From NCBI RefSeq assembly GCF_005886535.1, contig NZ_PNDS01000030.1, positions 1-45,273 of the forward strand: 45,273 bases of DNA, written 5' to 3'. Of this stretch, positions 1 to 8,686 are shown in pieces. The notes beneath the pieces are model-generated. The model searched no databases. It was not told the origin of the DNA and saw only the letters and a program-made list of their open reading frames with translations. Origin of the DNA: Pseudoalteromonas sp. S2755 (GTDB lineage Bacteria; Pseudomonadota; Gammaproteobacteria; Enterobacterales; Alteromonadaceae). Within the stretch, counting starts at the first letter, position 1. Each line of letters begins with the position of its first letter. Both the position numbers and the translations under genes were made by a program.

Positions 1-1
1 T

Positions 2-140
2 ATCAATTTTAAGGGTGAAATAGCATATTAGCTTCGTTAAAAATTTCTCATTTAGAACAACTAAATAGCAAAATTTTTGCCTTGCTACTAAAGCTATTTC
101 CCCGCTTCAAGATAGATCATTTACTTAATACAACTGGTAT
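2..140. repeat. Dispersed repeat family A, left copy
   Basis: This 139-base AT-rich segment is the reverse complement of 45132-45270 with a single mismatch. It holds the motif AAATAGC at 18-24 and 63-69 and its complement GCTATTT at 93-99, so 63-99 can fold into a hairpin around the inner palindrome gcaaaatttttgc (68-80). It lies just upstream of marC and may carry or displace that gene's promoter. No coding potential is convincing. The family is probably a dispersed intergenic repeat of Pseudoalteromonas; this is inference, since only two copies are visible here. Confidence 0.9.
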
Positions 141-176
141 AATTTGTGAACAACCTTTATTTCATAATAGGGAACT

Positions 177-785
177 ATGGAACACTTTATCTCAACGTTC
201 ATTTTTTTCTTCGCGGTCATCGACCCCATTGGCACTATTCCTGTATTTATCGCAACCACCACTGGCTTTGATATTGCGACAAAACGAAAAATAGCGGTAA
301 AAGCGACATTGGTTGCAGCCATTGTGTTGCTGTTTTTTATTATTGCAGGAGAGCTCATTTTAAACGCTATTGGTATTCCTTTACCTGCATTTGCGATTGC
401 TGGCGGCATCGTACTGTTCATCTTTGCCATGACAATGATTTTTGGCGAGGGTAAGCCAAGCGAGGAGATGAAGTTAAATAGTAAAGCATCCGACACCGCT
501 ATTTTCCCTTTAGCAATGCCTTCTATCGCAAGTCCTGGGGCAATGTTGGCAGCGGTTTTGCTTACTAAAAACAGCGAAAACAATGTATTTGAACAACTCC
601 AAACCTCGATGATTATGCTCAGCGTATTGGCTATCGTGTTGCTATTTTTACTGGTTGCGACAAAAATTCACCAATGGATTGGTGATAGTGGCGCAAGTAT
701 CGTCAGCCGAGTAATGGGACTTGTTTTAGCTTCAGTCGCAGTATCTAGTGTATTGGCGGGTATTAAAGAATATTTTATGTTGTAA
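177..785 (+). CDS. MarC/YhgN family inner-membrane protein
   Basis: A 202-residue protein with about six hydrophobic segments (roughly residues 1-22, 40-62, 67-88, 105-125, 140-162 and 178-200). This is the usual size and topology of the MarC family (E. coli MarC, YhgN and YchE). It opens with MEHFISTFIFFFAVIDPIGT, and the early Asp-Pro-Ile-Gly is typical of the family. The function of the family is not settled: it was once linked to multiple antibiotic resistance, but that has been disputed. The gene stands alone on the plus strand and converges on mltG. A repeat copy ends 36 bases upstream of its start. The family call is firm; the substrate is unknown. Confidence 0.9.
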   Translation: MEHFISTFIFFFAVIDPIGTIPVFIATTTGFDIATKRKIAVKATLVAAIVLLFFIIAGELILNAIGIPLPAFAIAGGIVLFIFAMTMIFGEGKPSEEMKLNSKASDTAIFPLAMPSIASPGAMLAAVLLTKNSENNVFEQLQTSMIMLSVLAIVLLFLLVATKIHQWIGDSGASIVSRVMGLVLASVAVSSVLAGIKEYFML

Positions 786-796
786 TAGAGGGTTAT

Positions 797-817
797 GAGA
801 GGGTTAGCCCTCTCTTT
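797..817. terminator. Hairpin between convergent marC and mltG
   Basis: The sequence gagaggg-ttag-ccctctc forms a perfect 7-bp stem with a 4-base loop, followed on the plus strand by only three T residues. It sits between the stop codons of two converging genes, where a shared terminator is expected. The U-tract is weak. Confidence 0.5.
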
Positions 818-839
818 CAACGTTAGCTCTTTTCAAAAG

Positions 840-1811
840 TCACTGTTTCAAAATAAATTTCTTCACCGCTTTATTGTGTTCTGTCAGCGTTTTCGAAAAG
901 TGGTGCCCACCATCTCCTGACGCAACAAAATAAAAATAATCCGTTGTTGCTGGATTAAGTGCCGCATGGATAGCAGCACGAGACGGCATTGCAATGGGGG
1001 TCGGCGGTAAGCCATCAATCCGATAAGTATTATATGGCGTCTTTTTACGGATATCTTCACGTTTAATGTCACCATCAAAATGCTCACCAATACCATAAAT
1101 AATGGTTGGATCTGTCTGTAAACGCATGCCCTTACGTAAGCGATTGATAAAAACGGAGGCTACTTTATCTCTTTCTGCGACTACGCCCGTTTCTTTCTCA
1201 ATAATCGAAGCCAAGATCAAGGCTTCATAAGGCGTGTTTAAAGGAAGATCTGGCATTCTGTTTTGCCACTCCTGCTCAAGCACACTCTGCATTTTGGTAT
1301 GGGCGCGTTTAAGTAAGCGCAGCGCTGAGTCATTTCCATGGTAGTGGTAGGTGTCGGGGTACAACCACCCTTCAGCTGAACTTTGCGCGATATTCAGTTG
1401 TGCTGCCAGCTTATCAATGTCTTGCGTTAAGTAAGGGGCGCTGAGGAGCTTGTTTTTGACTTCCCAAATGGGCATCCCTTCAATGATTGTAAAGCTAAAG
1501 TTGTGTTGCTCTCCACGACTAATTTTGCTGATAGCCTCTAGTACCGTTAGCCCTTTAAGATCGTAAAAGCCCGCTTGTAACGCGAATAATTTAGGCTCTA
1601 ACTTACTATAAAGTTGATAAGGAAAGCAGTTAGATAATGCCCCGCTACGCTGCCATAGCTGACAGAGCTGATTAAATGTTTGCCCAGTCTTTATCTCAAC
1701 TAATGACTCAGAGATATTAAGTGGTTCAAATTTAACCTTATTTATTTGCTGAGATAACCACCAGGACGCTGCTGCTATCAAAAATGCGACTATGATAAAC
1801 AGTTTTTTCAT
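840..1811 (-). CDS. mltG: Endolytic murein transglycosylase MltG
   Basis: A 323-residue YceG/MltG protein that cuts nascent peptidoglycan glycan strands in the periplasm and is thought to terminate their elongation. One N-terminal membrane anchor lies at about residues 4-20, followed by a LysM-like subdomain (about 35-110) and the catalytic domain. The signature ASIIEKETGV (201-210) holds the catalytic Glu at about 205, and the LQTDPTIIYG motif follows. Length is close to E. coli MltG (340). It is the last gene of the pabC-mltG end of the fatty-acid cluster, 5 bases after pabC. In E. coli tmk and holB follow; here the cluster stops and marC faces it. Confidence 0.95.
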   Translation of the reverse strand: MKKLFIIVAFLIAAASWWLSQQINKVKFEPLNISESLVEIKTGQTFNQLCQLWQRSGALSNCFPYQLYSKLEPKLFALQAGFYDLKGLTVLEAISKISRGEQHNFSFTIIEGMPIWEVKNKLLSAPYLTQDIDKLAAQLNIAQSSAEGWLYPDTYHYHGNDSALRLLKRAHTKMQSVLEQEWQNRMPDLPLNTPYEALILASIIEKETGVVAERDKVASVFINRLRKGMRLQTDPTIIYGIGEHFDGDIKREDIRKKTPYNTYRIDGLPPTPIAMPSRAAIHAALNPATTDYFYFVASGDGGHHFSKTLTEHNKAVKKFILKQ

Positions 1812-1816
1812 TTATA

Positions 1817-2590
1817 TTACTTCCCTAAAAATCGCCTTTTCAATTCATGTAAGTAGGCGATATCGAAATGTTTATTCTCAATTATTACTACAGGTACCAA
1901 CTGCATTAAACTATTACAAATAAATACGCCATCAGCTGCTTTTAACTCGTCAAAAGCAATTTTTTTTACCCTAATATCATGCCTACTTTCAAGTGCGGTT
2001 AAGAATACGCCTTTAATGCCTGAGCCACTAAGATCTGGTGTATACAGCATGTTTTCTTTAATCATGATGATATTTGCCGCTGACGCTTCAATCACCCTAT
2101 CATTGATATCCATCACAATAACATCGTCGCAAACCAATGTCTGTGCATCTCGTTTAATAAGTACTTGTTCTAACCGATTCAGTGTCTTTAATCCAGCTAG
2201 TAATGGCTGAATACCCAGTTTAACTCGGCTTAATGCGACCTCAATCCCATTTTGCTGCCATGTTTTATAGTGTGAAGGAAAAGGTAAGACCTGAATACTT
2301 ACACTCGGCTCTGGTGCCTCAGGGGCTTGGTAACCGCGGCCCCCGCACCCTCGAGTGATAAGGATCTTTAGTACCCCTTCCGCTTTATCTTTAACTTGCT
2401 CTTGAGCCAAAGACTCAATTTTATCTAATCGTAACTCAGGAAAGCCCAAGCGCTGCTGACATTCCACCAATCGGTTTCTATGAAGTGGCCACAAATCAAC
2501 ATCTCCATCACGGACTAACGCAGTGGTGAAAAAGCCATCGCCATAGGCCAATCCTCTGTCAGTGTTAGAAAAAAACTGCTGATTATCCAC
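1817..2590 (-). CDS. pabC: Aminodeoxychorismate lyase (folate synthesis)
   Basis: A 257-residue PLP enzyme of fold type IV that converts 4-amino-4-deoxychorismate to p-aminobenzoate and pyruvate in folate synthesis. The DRGLAYGDGFFTTALV segment near the N terminus is diagnostic. The Lys in GLKTLNRLEQ (about residue 135) is the probable PLP-binding lysine, and ASAANIIM later matches the cofactor-phosphate region. The start is GTG, with AAGGA seven bases upstream; the neighbouring ATG is out of frame. Placement between fabF and mltG is the normal gammaproteobacterial order. A terminator separates it from fabF, so it may have its own promoter or depend on read-through. Confidence 0.93.
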   Translation of the reverse strand: MDNQQFFSNTDRGLAYGDGFFTTALVRDGDVDLWPLHRNRLVECQQRLGFPELRLDKIESLAQEQVKDKAEGVLKILITRGCGGRGYQAPEAPEPSVSIQVLPFPSHYKTWQQNGIEVALSRVKLGIQPLLAGLKTLNRLEQVLIKRDAQTLVCDDVIVMDINDRVIEASAANIIMIKENMLYTPDLSGSGIKGVFLTALESRHDIRVKKIAFDELKAADGVFICNSLMQLVPVVIIENKHFDIAYLHELKRRFLGK

Positions 2591-2620
2591 ATCACTTTCC
2601 TTTTAAGGGTATTCACAACA

Positions 2621-2653
2621 TAAAAAAGCTCGGCATTGCCGAGCTTTTTTATC
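2621..2653. terminator. Rho-independent terminator after fabF
   Basis: The stem agctcggc-att-gccgagct is flanked by A runs on one side and T runs on the other, giving a bidirectional intrinsic terminator. On the minus strand it lies between the fabF stop and the pabC start, so it should end most fab transcription before pabC-mltG. Confidence 0.9.
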
Positions 2654-2688
2654 ATAACCTACTTTGCTATTAGATTACTAAGGCTTAT

Positions 2689-3927
2689 CTACACCTTTTT
2701 AAATAGCAATGAACCGTTTGTTCCACCGAAGCCAAACGAATTACACAAAGTGTACTCTAGTTTCGCATCACGGGCAGTATGAGGCACATAATCTAAATCA
2801 CAGCCTTCATCTGGGTTATCCAAGTTAATGGTCGGCGTTACTTTTTGGTCTTGCAGCGCAAGAATCGAAATAATTGATTCAACAGAGCCCGCGGCACCAA
2901 GTAAATGACCCATCATTGATTTAGACGAGCTCACCATCACATCTTTTGCTGCAGAACCAAATACCGACTTAACAGCATGCGTCTCTGCAACGTCACCCGC
3001 TGGAGTGGAAGTGCCGTGTGCGTTGATATAGCCAACCTGCTCAGCATTGACCCCTGCGTCGTTCAATGCATTAACCATGGCTTGTGCAGCGCCAGCACCA
3101 TCTTCTGGCGGTGATGTCATGTGATATGCATCGCCGCTCATACCAAAGCCAACCAGTTCAGCGTAAATCTTAGCACCACGTGCTTTAGCATGCTCATACT
3201 CTTCAAGAACGATCACACCCGCGCCATCAGCTAGTACAAAACCGTCACGGTCTTTATCCCAAGGGCGAGAAGCAGCTTGTGGATCATCGTTACGCGTAGA
3301 GAGCGCACGAGCTGCACTAAAACCGCCCATACCAATTGGGGTTGACGCTTTTTCAGCGCCGCCTGCAACCATCGCATCCGCATCGCCGTATGCAATCATA
3401 CGAGCCGCATGACCAATATTATGAAGACCAGTTGTACATGCAGTCACAATTGAAATATTTGGACCTCTCAAGCCATGCATGATGGAAAGATGACCAGAGA
3501 TCATATTAATAATGGTAGAAGGAACGTAAAAAGGAGAAAGCTTGCGTGGACCGCTATTTAATAGCTTAACGTGGTTTTCTTCAATTAGCGTCAAGCCACC
3601 GATACCAGAGCCGATGGCTACACCAACTCTAGCGGCATTCTCTTCGTTAACTTCAAGACCTGAGTCTTTTAAAGCCTGTACACCTGCAGCGATACCATAC
3701 TGGATGAAGACATCCATTTTTTTAGCATCTTTAGGGGAAATGTACTCAGTGACATCAAAGTCGTTAACTAAACCAGCAAACTTAGTTCCGAAACCTTCTG
3801 TGTCAAAATGCGTGATATTGCGAATGCCACTACGGCCTTCTAATAAGCCCTGCCAGGTAGATGCAACATCATTACCCAGCGGCGTCAACATACCTAAGCC
3901 AGTTACTACGACTCGACGTTTAGCCAC
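2689..3927 (-). CDS. fabF: 3-oxoacyl-ACP synthase II (KAS II)
   Basis: Condensing enzyme of fatty-acid elongation that joins malonyl-ACP to acyl-ACP and makes the temperature-sensitive 16:1 to 18:1 step. The Cys-His-His triad is complete: Cys in [10 protein letters not shown] (residue 164 by this start), His in [11 protein letters not shown] and His in [12 protein letters not shown] place the start at GTG 3927, giving 412 residues (E. coli FabF has 413) and an N terminus [10 protein letters not shown] like the E. coli protein. GGAGGA lies four bases before it. An in-frame TTG at 3939 overlaps that Shine-Dalgarno sequence and is therefore unlikely. It follows acpP, separated by a hairpin. Confidence 0.96.
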   Translation of the reverse strand: MAKRRVVVTGLGMLTPLGNDVASTWQGLLEGRSGIRNITHFDTEGFGTKFAGLVNDFDVTEYISPKDAKKMDVFIQYGIAAGVQALKDSGLEVNEENAARVGVAIGSGIGGLTLIEENHVKLLNSGPRKLSPFYVPSTIINMISGHLSIMHGLRGPNISIVTACTTGLHNIGHAARMIAYGDADAMVAGGAEKASTPIGMGGFSAARALSTRNDDPQAASRPWDKDRDGFVLADGAGVIVLEEYEHAKARGAKIYAELVGFGMSGDAYHMTSPPEDGAGAAQAMVNALNDAGVNAEQVGYINAHGTSTPAGDVAETHAVKSVFGSAAKDVMVSSSKSMMGHLLGAAGSVESIISILALQDQKVTPTINLDNPDEGCDLDYVPHTARDAKLEYTLCNSFGFGGTNGSLLFKKV

Positions 3928-3977
3928 GGTGTCCTCCAAAAAGGGATTATTATAATAATTGGGGGGTCTAGAAAGAG

Positions 3978-4001
3978 TTAGGGCAGCGAGTGCTGCCCTA
4001 A
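3978..4001. other. Strong hairpin between acpP and fabF
   Basis: The sequence ttagggcagc-gagt-gctgccctaa gives a perfect 10-bp stem with a 4-base loop. On the minus strand it starts 13 bases after the acpP stop and about 50 bases before fabF. The U-tract after it is poor. It may be a partial terminator or a 3'-end stabiliser that keeps acpP expressed above fabF; this role is inference. Confidence 0.7.
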
Positions 4002-4013
4002 TAGAAAAGCTAG

Positions 4014-4250
4014 TTACTCAGCGTGAGCAGTAACGTAGTCGATAGCTGCCTGAACAGTCGTGATTTTCTCAGCTTCTTCATCAGGGATCTCTGTATCGAA
4101 CTCTTCTTCTAGCGCCATTACAAGCTCAACAGTGTCTAGAGAGTCAGCACCTAAATCATCAACAAAAGACGCTTCTGATTTAACTTCTTCTTCTTTAACA
4201 CCTAGTTGTTCAACAATAATTTTCTTTACGCGTTCTTGGATGTCGCTCAT
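4014..4250 (-). CDS. acpP: Acyl carrier protein
   Basis: A 78-residue acidic protein that carries growing acyl chains on a 4'-phosphopantetheine arm in the cytoplasm. The attachment site is Ser37 in the motif [10 protein letters not shown], exactly as in E. coli ACP, and most of the sequence matches that family. Runs of Glu and Asp give the expected low isoelectric point. The RBS region is ggaaaga just before the ATG. It sits between fabG and fabF, with hairpins on both sides, which fits the need for much more ACP than enzyme. Confidence 0.98.
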   Translation of the reverse strand: MSDIQERVKKIIVEQLGVKEEEVKSEASFVDDLGADSLDTVELVMALEEEFDTEIPDEEAEKITTVQAAIDYVTAHAE

Positions 4251-4427
4251 TCTTCTTTCCTTTATTTAAACGCTACTGCGTTAATTTTCAGATTGCGGCG
4301 CAGTTTACGACGCATCATTCTGGGATTCAAGGATTGACCCGTACTTTTTTTTCTGGTCAAACCTGTTACAAAGCTTTGGATCTTTTTATCGCCTATTTTC
4401 ACGACGATTTCAAGTACGTTGTCGACA

Positions 4428-4459
4428 AGATCACAAAAATTTCAATTGATTTGTGATCT
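4428..4459. other. Inverted repeat just after fabG
   Basis: Perfect 10-base arms agatcacaaa and tttgtgatct with a 12-base spacer. On the minus strand it begins 7 bases after the fabG stop and about 180 bases before acpP. It lacks a U-tract, so it is not a classical terminator. It could be an mRNA 3' stabiliser, a processing site, or a protein operator for an acpP promoter. The arm core TTGTGATC recalls TGTGA-type CRP-family half-sites, but spacing is unlike CRP's 6 bases. Confidence 0.6.
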
Positions 4460-4466
4460 CAGCGGG

Positions 4467-5213
4467 TTAAACCATGTACATCGCACCATTTACGTGCAAA
4501 GTTTCACCAGAAACATAAGCTGCTGCATCTGATGCTAAATAAACCACAGCCGCTGCGATTTCTTCGGGCTGGCCTAGACGACCTGCTGGTACATTCGCCA
4601 AAGTCGCTGCTTTTTGCTCATCAGTTAGCTCATCCGTCATGTCTGTCTGAATGAAGCCCGGTGCTACAGTATTTACCGTAATACCACGAGATGCAACCTC
4701 ACGTGCTAATGATTTTGTAAAACCAATTACACCTGCTTTTGCAGCAGCATAGTTAGCTTGACCCGCATTACCCATAGTGCCCACTACTGAACCAATGTTA
4801 ATGATACGGCCATTTTTCTTCTTCATCATTGGGCGAAGTACCGCTTTTGATAAGCGGAAAATAGATGACAAGTTTGTATCGATGATATCATCCCACTCTT
4901 GATCTTTCATGCGCATCAGCAAGTTATCACGAGTAATACCAGCATTGTTTACCAACACATCGATATCACCTAAGTCTGCTTTGATTGCATCCAAAGTTGC
5001 TGCGATTGAGTCGGCATTTGTCACGTTTAGTGCATAGCCTTTACCATTTTCGCCTAGATACTCAGAGATACGCTCTGCACCAGACTCACTCGTTGCAGTA
5101 CCCGCAACTTTTGCACCTTGCGCCACTAAGGCGTTAGCGATTGCTTTACCAATACCACGGCTAGCACCCGTTACTAGTACTACTTTTCCTTCTAAAGAAA
5201 ATAAATTACTCAT
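4467..5213 (-). CDS. fabG: 3-oxoacyl-ACP reductase
   Basis: NADPH-dependent short-chain dehydrogenase that reduces 3-oxoacyl-ACP in each elongation cycle. The Rossmann motif GASRGIG lies near residues 16-22, NNAG near 89-92, and the catalytic Ser142, Tyr155 and Lys159 (GQANYAAAK) are present. I choose the ATG at 5213 (MSNLFSLEGK, 248 residues). An upstream in-frame ATG at 5243 would add a low-complexity Gln/Asn stretch, overlap fabD and be atypical. Length matches the family (244-248). It lies 13 bases after fabD, in one operon. Confidence 0.96.
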   Translation of the reverse strand: MSNLFSLEGKVVLVTGASRGIGKAIANALVAQGAKVAGTATSESGAERISEYLGENGKGYALNVTNADSIAATLDAIKADLGDIDVLVNNAGITRDNLLMRMKDQEWDDIIDTNLSSIFRLSKAVLRPMMKKKNGRIINIGSVVGTMGNAGQANYAAAKAGVIGFTKSLAREVASRGITVNTVAPGFIQTDMTDELTDEQKAATLANVPAGRLGQPEEIAAAVVYLASDAAAYVSGETLHVNGAMYMV

Positions 5214-5226
5214 AATGCTCTCGTTA

Positions 5227-6153
5227 TTATTCTGCTGCTGCAATGGCAGCTAAATCATTTACCGACACACACGACACTGAGCGGTCGATGCGTTTGACAA
5301 GACCTGAAATCACTTTACCAGGACCGAACTCAAAAGTTTTTGTAACACCCTCTTTCGCAACCGCTTGTACAGTTTCAGTCCATCTTACTGGACTATAAAG
5401 CTGGCGAATAAGCGCATCTTTTATTGCTGCTGCATCTTTTGCAACAGCAACGTCAACATTGTTGATCACATCAAACTTTGGCTCTGAAAAAGCGAGTGCT
5501 TCAAGATCTTTGGCTAATTTATCAGCCGCAGGTTTCATTAATGCGCAATGAGATGGAACGCTAACTGCAAGTGGTAATGCACGCTTAGCCCCTGCTTCTT
5601 TACACGCTTCAGAAGCTCGATTTACGGCTTCAACGTGACCCGCAATCACCACTTGACCTGGTGAGTTGTAGTTTACCGGGGAAACAACGTCACCCTGTGC
5701 AGATTCGGCACACACCTTGGCAATCACGTCATCATCTAAACCAATAATTGCCGCCATTGAGCCGGTGCCAGCAGGAACTGCTTCTTGCATGTATAAACCA
5801 CGTTTTTCAACTAACTTAACGGCATCTGCAAGGGTCAATACTTCAGCACATACCAATGCAGAGTATTCACCTAAACTATGGCCTGCTAAGGTCAGTTCAG
5901 CTTCAACACCTTTCTCTTGCCACGCTCTAAAGATAGCAACACTTGCGGTCAATAATGCTGGTTGAGTACGGTGCGTTTGGTTTAATTCTTCTTCAGGACC
6001 ATTTAGCACAAGTTCGGCTAAATCGTAGTCGAGTGCTTCTGACGCTTCAGCGAAAGTCGCTTTAACGATGTCAGAAGATGCTAATAATTCAGATAACATG
6101 CCCACGCTTTGTGAGCCCTGTCCTGGGAAAAATAATGCGATTTTTTGTGACAT
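5227..6153 (-). CDS. fabD: Malonyl-CoA:ACP transacylase
   Basis: A 308-residue cytoplasmic enzyme that loads malonyl groups from CoA onto ACP for all condensation steps. The GQGSQ motif is at residues 11-15, the nucleophile Ser93 is in GHSLGEYSAL, and the partner His202 is in VPSHCALM, as in E. coli FabD. Length is normal (E. coli 309). It starts 53 bases after the plsX stop. In E. coli and most relatives fabH sits between these two genes, and here it does not. Confidence 0.96.
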   Translation of the reverse strand: MSQKIALFFPGQGSQSVGMLSELLASSDIVKATFAEASEALDYDLAELVLNGPEEELNQTHRTQPALLTASVAIFRAWQEKGVEAELTLAGHSLGEYSALVCAEVLTLADAVKLVEKRGLYMQEAVPAGTGSMAAIIGLDDDVIAKVCAESAQGDVVSPVNYNSPGQVVIAGHVEAVNRASEACKEAGAKRALPLAVSVPSHCALMKPAADKLAKDLEALAFSEPKFDVINNVDVAVAKDAAAIKDALIRQLYSPVRWTETVQAVAKEGVTKTFEFGPGKVISGLVKRIDRSVSCVSVNDLAAIAAAE

Positions 6154-6206
6154 ATTGTGCTCTTATTTTCTCTGTTGTCGCCACGTCCTCATGTCACTTA
6201 GCAGTG

Positions 6207-7253
6207 TTAGGGATGCGGACCTGACGGTTGTTTTTCTGTGTCGACCTGAGCAAACACTGCTTGGATCTTTTCAGGGATCTTACGCTGTACTTCTTGCGCA
6301 GCTTCTTCAATCGCGGCTAAAAATGCCTTCGTTGTAGCATTCCCGTGACTTTTCACAACAATACCGCGCAATCCTACCAGACTTGCGCCGTTATACTGGT
6401 CGGGGTTCACCCTTCTATACAATTTTTTTATAACGGGTCGAAGTAAAAAGGCCAACGCTTTATAAAAAAAGTGCTTTTTTAACGCTTTGCTAAACTTATG
6501 CATGATGAGTTTGGCAATCCCTTCACAGGTTTTCAAGGCAACGTTGCCAACAAATCCCTCACACACAATAACATCTGCCTTGCCAGAGAACATATCGCTC
6601 CCCTCGCAGTAACCTTGATAATTAATAACAGATGAGGATTTCATTAATTTTGCAGCTTGCTTGATACCATCATGGCCTTTGATTTCTTCAGAGCCAATAT
6701 TTAGCAAACATACTTTAGGTGAAGGAATATTTAATGCCTCTCCGGCAACGATTGAGCCCATAATACCAAATTGATATAGGGTTTCAGGATCACAATGCAC
6801 ATTTGCACCAAGGTCAAGCAGATAAACGGGTTGTTTTTTCTCTGTTGGGACCGCTGAAATCAACGCAGGACGCTTGATACCGGGCAGCATTTTTAACACA
6901 TAGTGAGCCATAAAAAAGAGCGCACCGGTATTTCCTGAACTAACACAAGCCTGTGCTTCGCCAGACTTCACCAAATCAAGTGCAATACGCATTGAAGACT
7001 GCTTTTTATTTCTCAGTGCAGAGGCTGGTTCACAACCGTTAGTGACGACTTCTTTACAGTGTTTAATTTTGAGGCGTGGATGATCAAGCATATTAGCTTT
7101 AGTCAAAGCACTTTCAATAACTTGCTGATTACCACAGAGAATTAAATTTAGATTTGGGTGCTTAAGCACAGCAGCGATTGCTGCGGGGATAGATGAACGG
7201 GGGCCGTAATCGCCCCCCATCATATCTAACGCAATGGTTAGATCGGTCAGCAT
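6207..7253 (-). CDS. plsX: Phosphate acyltransferase PlsX
   Basis: A 348-residue soluble, peripheral-membrane enzyme that turns acyl-ACP into acyl phosphate for phospholipid synthesis. The N terminus [20 protein letters not shown] is the family signature, and the SSGNTGALF and [14 protein letters not shown] motifs follow at about residues 100 and 230. It starts 11 bases after rpmF, with which it is normally cotranscribed. The C-terminal tail (about 20 residues, rich in Gln, Glu and Pro) is variable in the family. The missing fabH downstream is the only oddity. Confidence 0.95.
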   Translation of the reverse strand: MLTDLTIALDMMGGDYGPRSSIPAAIAAVLKHPNLNLILCGNQQVIESALTKANMLDHPRLKIKHCKEVVTNGCEPASALRNKKQSSMRIALDLVKSGEAQACVSSGNTGALFFMAHYVLKMLPGIKRPALISAVPTEKKQPVYLLDLGANVHCDPETLYQFGIMGSIVAGEALNIPSPKVCLLNIGSEEIKGHDGIKQAAKLMKSSSVINYQGYCEGSDMFSGKADVIVCEGFVGNVALKTCEGIAKLIMHKFSKALKKHFFYKALAFLLRPVIKKLYRRVNPDQYNGASLVGLRGIVVKSHGNATTKAFLAAIEEAAQEVQRKIPEKIQAVFAQVDTEKQPSGPHP

Positions 7254-7264
7254 AAAGTAATCTC

Positions 7265-7435
7265 TTACTTAGAAATTACTTTAACGCCTTTGTAGTAACC
7301 GTCAGCAGTCACGTGGTGACGACGATGAGTCTCGCCAGAAACCTGATCTACAGTTAGAGCTGGTCCACTGATCGCATCGTGTGAACGACGCATACCACGA
7401 CGTGCGCGTGACTTCTTGCTTTTTTGTACCGCCAT
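7265..7435 (-). CDS. rpmF: 50S ribosomal protein L32
   Basis: A 56-residue basic protein read directly from the sequence: [20 protein letters not shown], then a middle section containing [13 protein letters not shown], ending KGVKVISK. This is the classical zinc-free bacterial L32. An RBS (GGAGAAGG) precedes the ATG. It lies between yceD (10 bases upstream) and plsX, the universal order in this group, coupling ribosome and lipid synthesis. Confidence 0.97.
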   Translation of the reverse strand: MAVQKSKKSRARRGMRRSHDAISGPALTVDQVSGETHRRHHVTADGYYKGVKVISK

Positions 7436-7445
7436 TAGCCTTCTC

Positions 7446-7970
7446 CTAAGAATCTTTCTTAAGTTGTTTCAAAATTTCAAATGGATTTGGTTTGCTATCT
7501 TCTGCTTCAATTTCACCAAAGCTCTTTGGCTTATCAGAATAAGAGCATAGTGCTTCATCATGCGTCGGGACTATTGGAATTGCGAGTAGTAGCTCATCTT
7601 CGACGATTTGTCTTAGATTAACTTCACCCTCTTCATCCAGTTCCAACACATCATAACGCTCGGGAAGATCATCCGACTCTGCACCTAATCCGACTGGCGA
7701 ATACGCAAAGTCTTGTTCCAAATCCAACCCTAATTCATCATTACAACGCTGACATACAACAGTTAGATGGGCTCGGACTTTGCCTTGCACAACAACCAAA
7801 CCTTGTTCGTCGATGTTGAAATGAATGTCTACCGCTATTTCACTATTTTGATCACGCACAACTTGCTGCAATCGAGAAAGTTCTTCAAGCATTACAACAC
7901 CGTCATAAGATGCTCGACGTTGCGCTGCTCTGCATGGATCAATAGTGATGGGAATTTTCACCTTTTGCAT
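7446..7970 (-). CDS. yceD: YceD / DUF177 protein (23S rRNA accumulation)
   Basis: A 174-residue acidic protein of the DUF177/YceD family, required for normal 23S rRNA accumulation in E. coli and plants. A pair of cysteines in [10 protein letters not shown] and a later Cys in EALCSYSD are typical. The C terminus ends with the family's [12 protein letters not shown] motif. It heads the yceD-rpmF-plsX-fab operon and is divergent from maf. The 119-base gap between them must hold both promoters. Confidence 0.9.
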   Translation of the reverse strand: MQKVKIPITIDPCRAAQRRASYDGVVMLEELSRLQQVVRDQNSEIAVDIHFNIDEQGLVVVQGKVRAHLTVVCQRCNDELGLDLEQDFAYSPVGLGAESDDLPERYDVLELDEEGEVNLRQIVEDELLLAIPIVPTHDEALCSYSDKPKSFGEIEAEDSKPNPFEILKQLKKDS

Positions 7971-8089
7971 AGGGGCTGCATCATATAGATAGTTACTGTG
8001 TTAGTCAAAGTAAAAATACACTTTCCCTTTGTTTTTCGCGTTATTGCGCATTATCCTGTTGGCAATGTTGTCACAAAGATAAAAATCTC

Positions 8090-8686
8090 ATGAAAACGCC
8101 CCTTATTCTAGCCTCAAGTTCGCCATTTAGGCAGTCAATTTTGAAAAAATTAATGCTTCCTTTTGTATCTTTTTCACCGGATGTAGACGAGCAAGCACTC
8201 GAAGGTGAATCAGCACAACAACTTGTTGCACGATTAAGCGAATTAAAAGCCAAAGCAGCGATAGCAATATATCAACAAGGTGTGGTGATTGGCTCAGACC
8301 AAGTCGCGCTATTCGACGGTGAAATCCTAGGAAAGCCGCATAATAAAGAAAACGCGATTAAGCAACTAAGCCTATTTAGCAATAATCGCGTAACTTTTTT
8401 GACTGGTTTAACCGTTTTCGACATTGAAAGCGGCAAAACGATCACTAAAGTGGTACCGTTTCACGTTTACTTTCGCCAACTTACCCAAGCCCAGATCAGT
8501 AACTATTGTGATGCGGAAACACCTTACAACTGTGCTGGAAGCTTTAAAAGCGAAGGATTAGGGATCTGTCTGTTTGATAAGCTTGAAGGAGAAGACCCGA
8601 ATACCCTAATTGGTCTTCCCCTTATTCAACTCACTAAAACATTACTCGAGTTCGGTATTGATGTGCTCGCTGAGCAATCAGGCTAA
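8090..8686 (+). CDS. Maf-family nucleotide pyrophosphatase, YceF type
   Basis: A 198-residue Maf protein, a house-cleaning enzyme that hydrolyses modified nucleoside triphosphates. The N-terminal ILASSSPFRQ motif, GSDQVALFDG (about residues 66-75) and GSFKSEGLG are all present. The GSDQV form and the location beside yceD-rpmF suggest the YceF subgroup, which acts on 7-methyl-GTP, rather than YhdE. It lies divergent to yceD, and its last nine bases overlap the end of the converging HAD gene. Confidence 0.9.
   Translation: MKTPLILASSSPFRQSILKKLMLPFVSFSPDVDEQALEGESAQQLVARLSELKAKAAIAIYQQGVVIGSDQVALFDGEILGKPHNKENAIKQLSLFSNNRVTFLTGLTVFDIESGKTITKVVPFHVYFRQLTQAQISNYCDAETPYNCAGSFKSEGLGICLFDKLEGEDPNTLIGLPLIQLTKTLLEFGIDVLAEQSG

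Noticed and set aside
125..583. 152-codon open frame antisense to marC
   Set aside because: Composition is that of a shadow frame; marC on the other strand has a clear family match.
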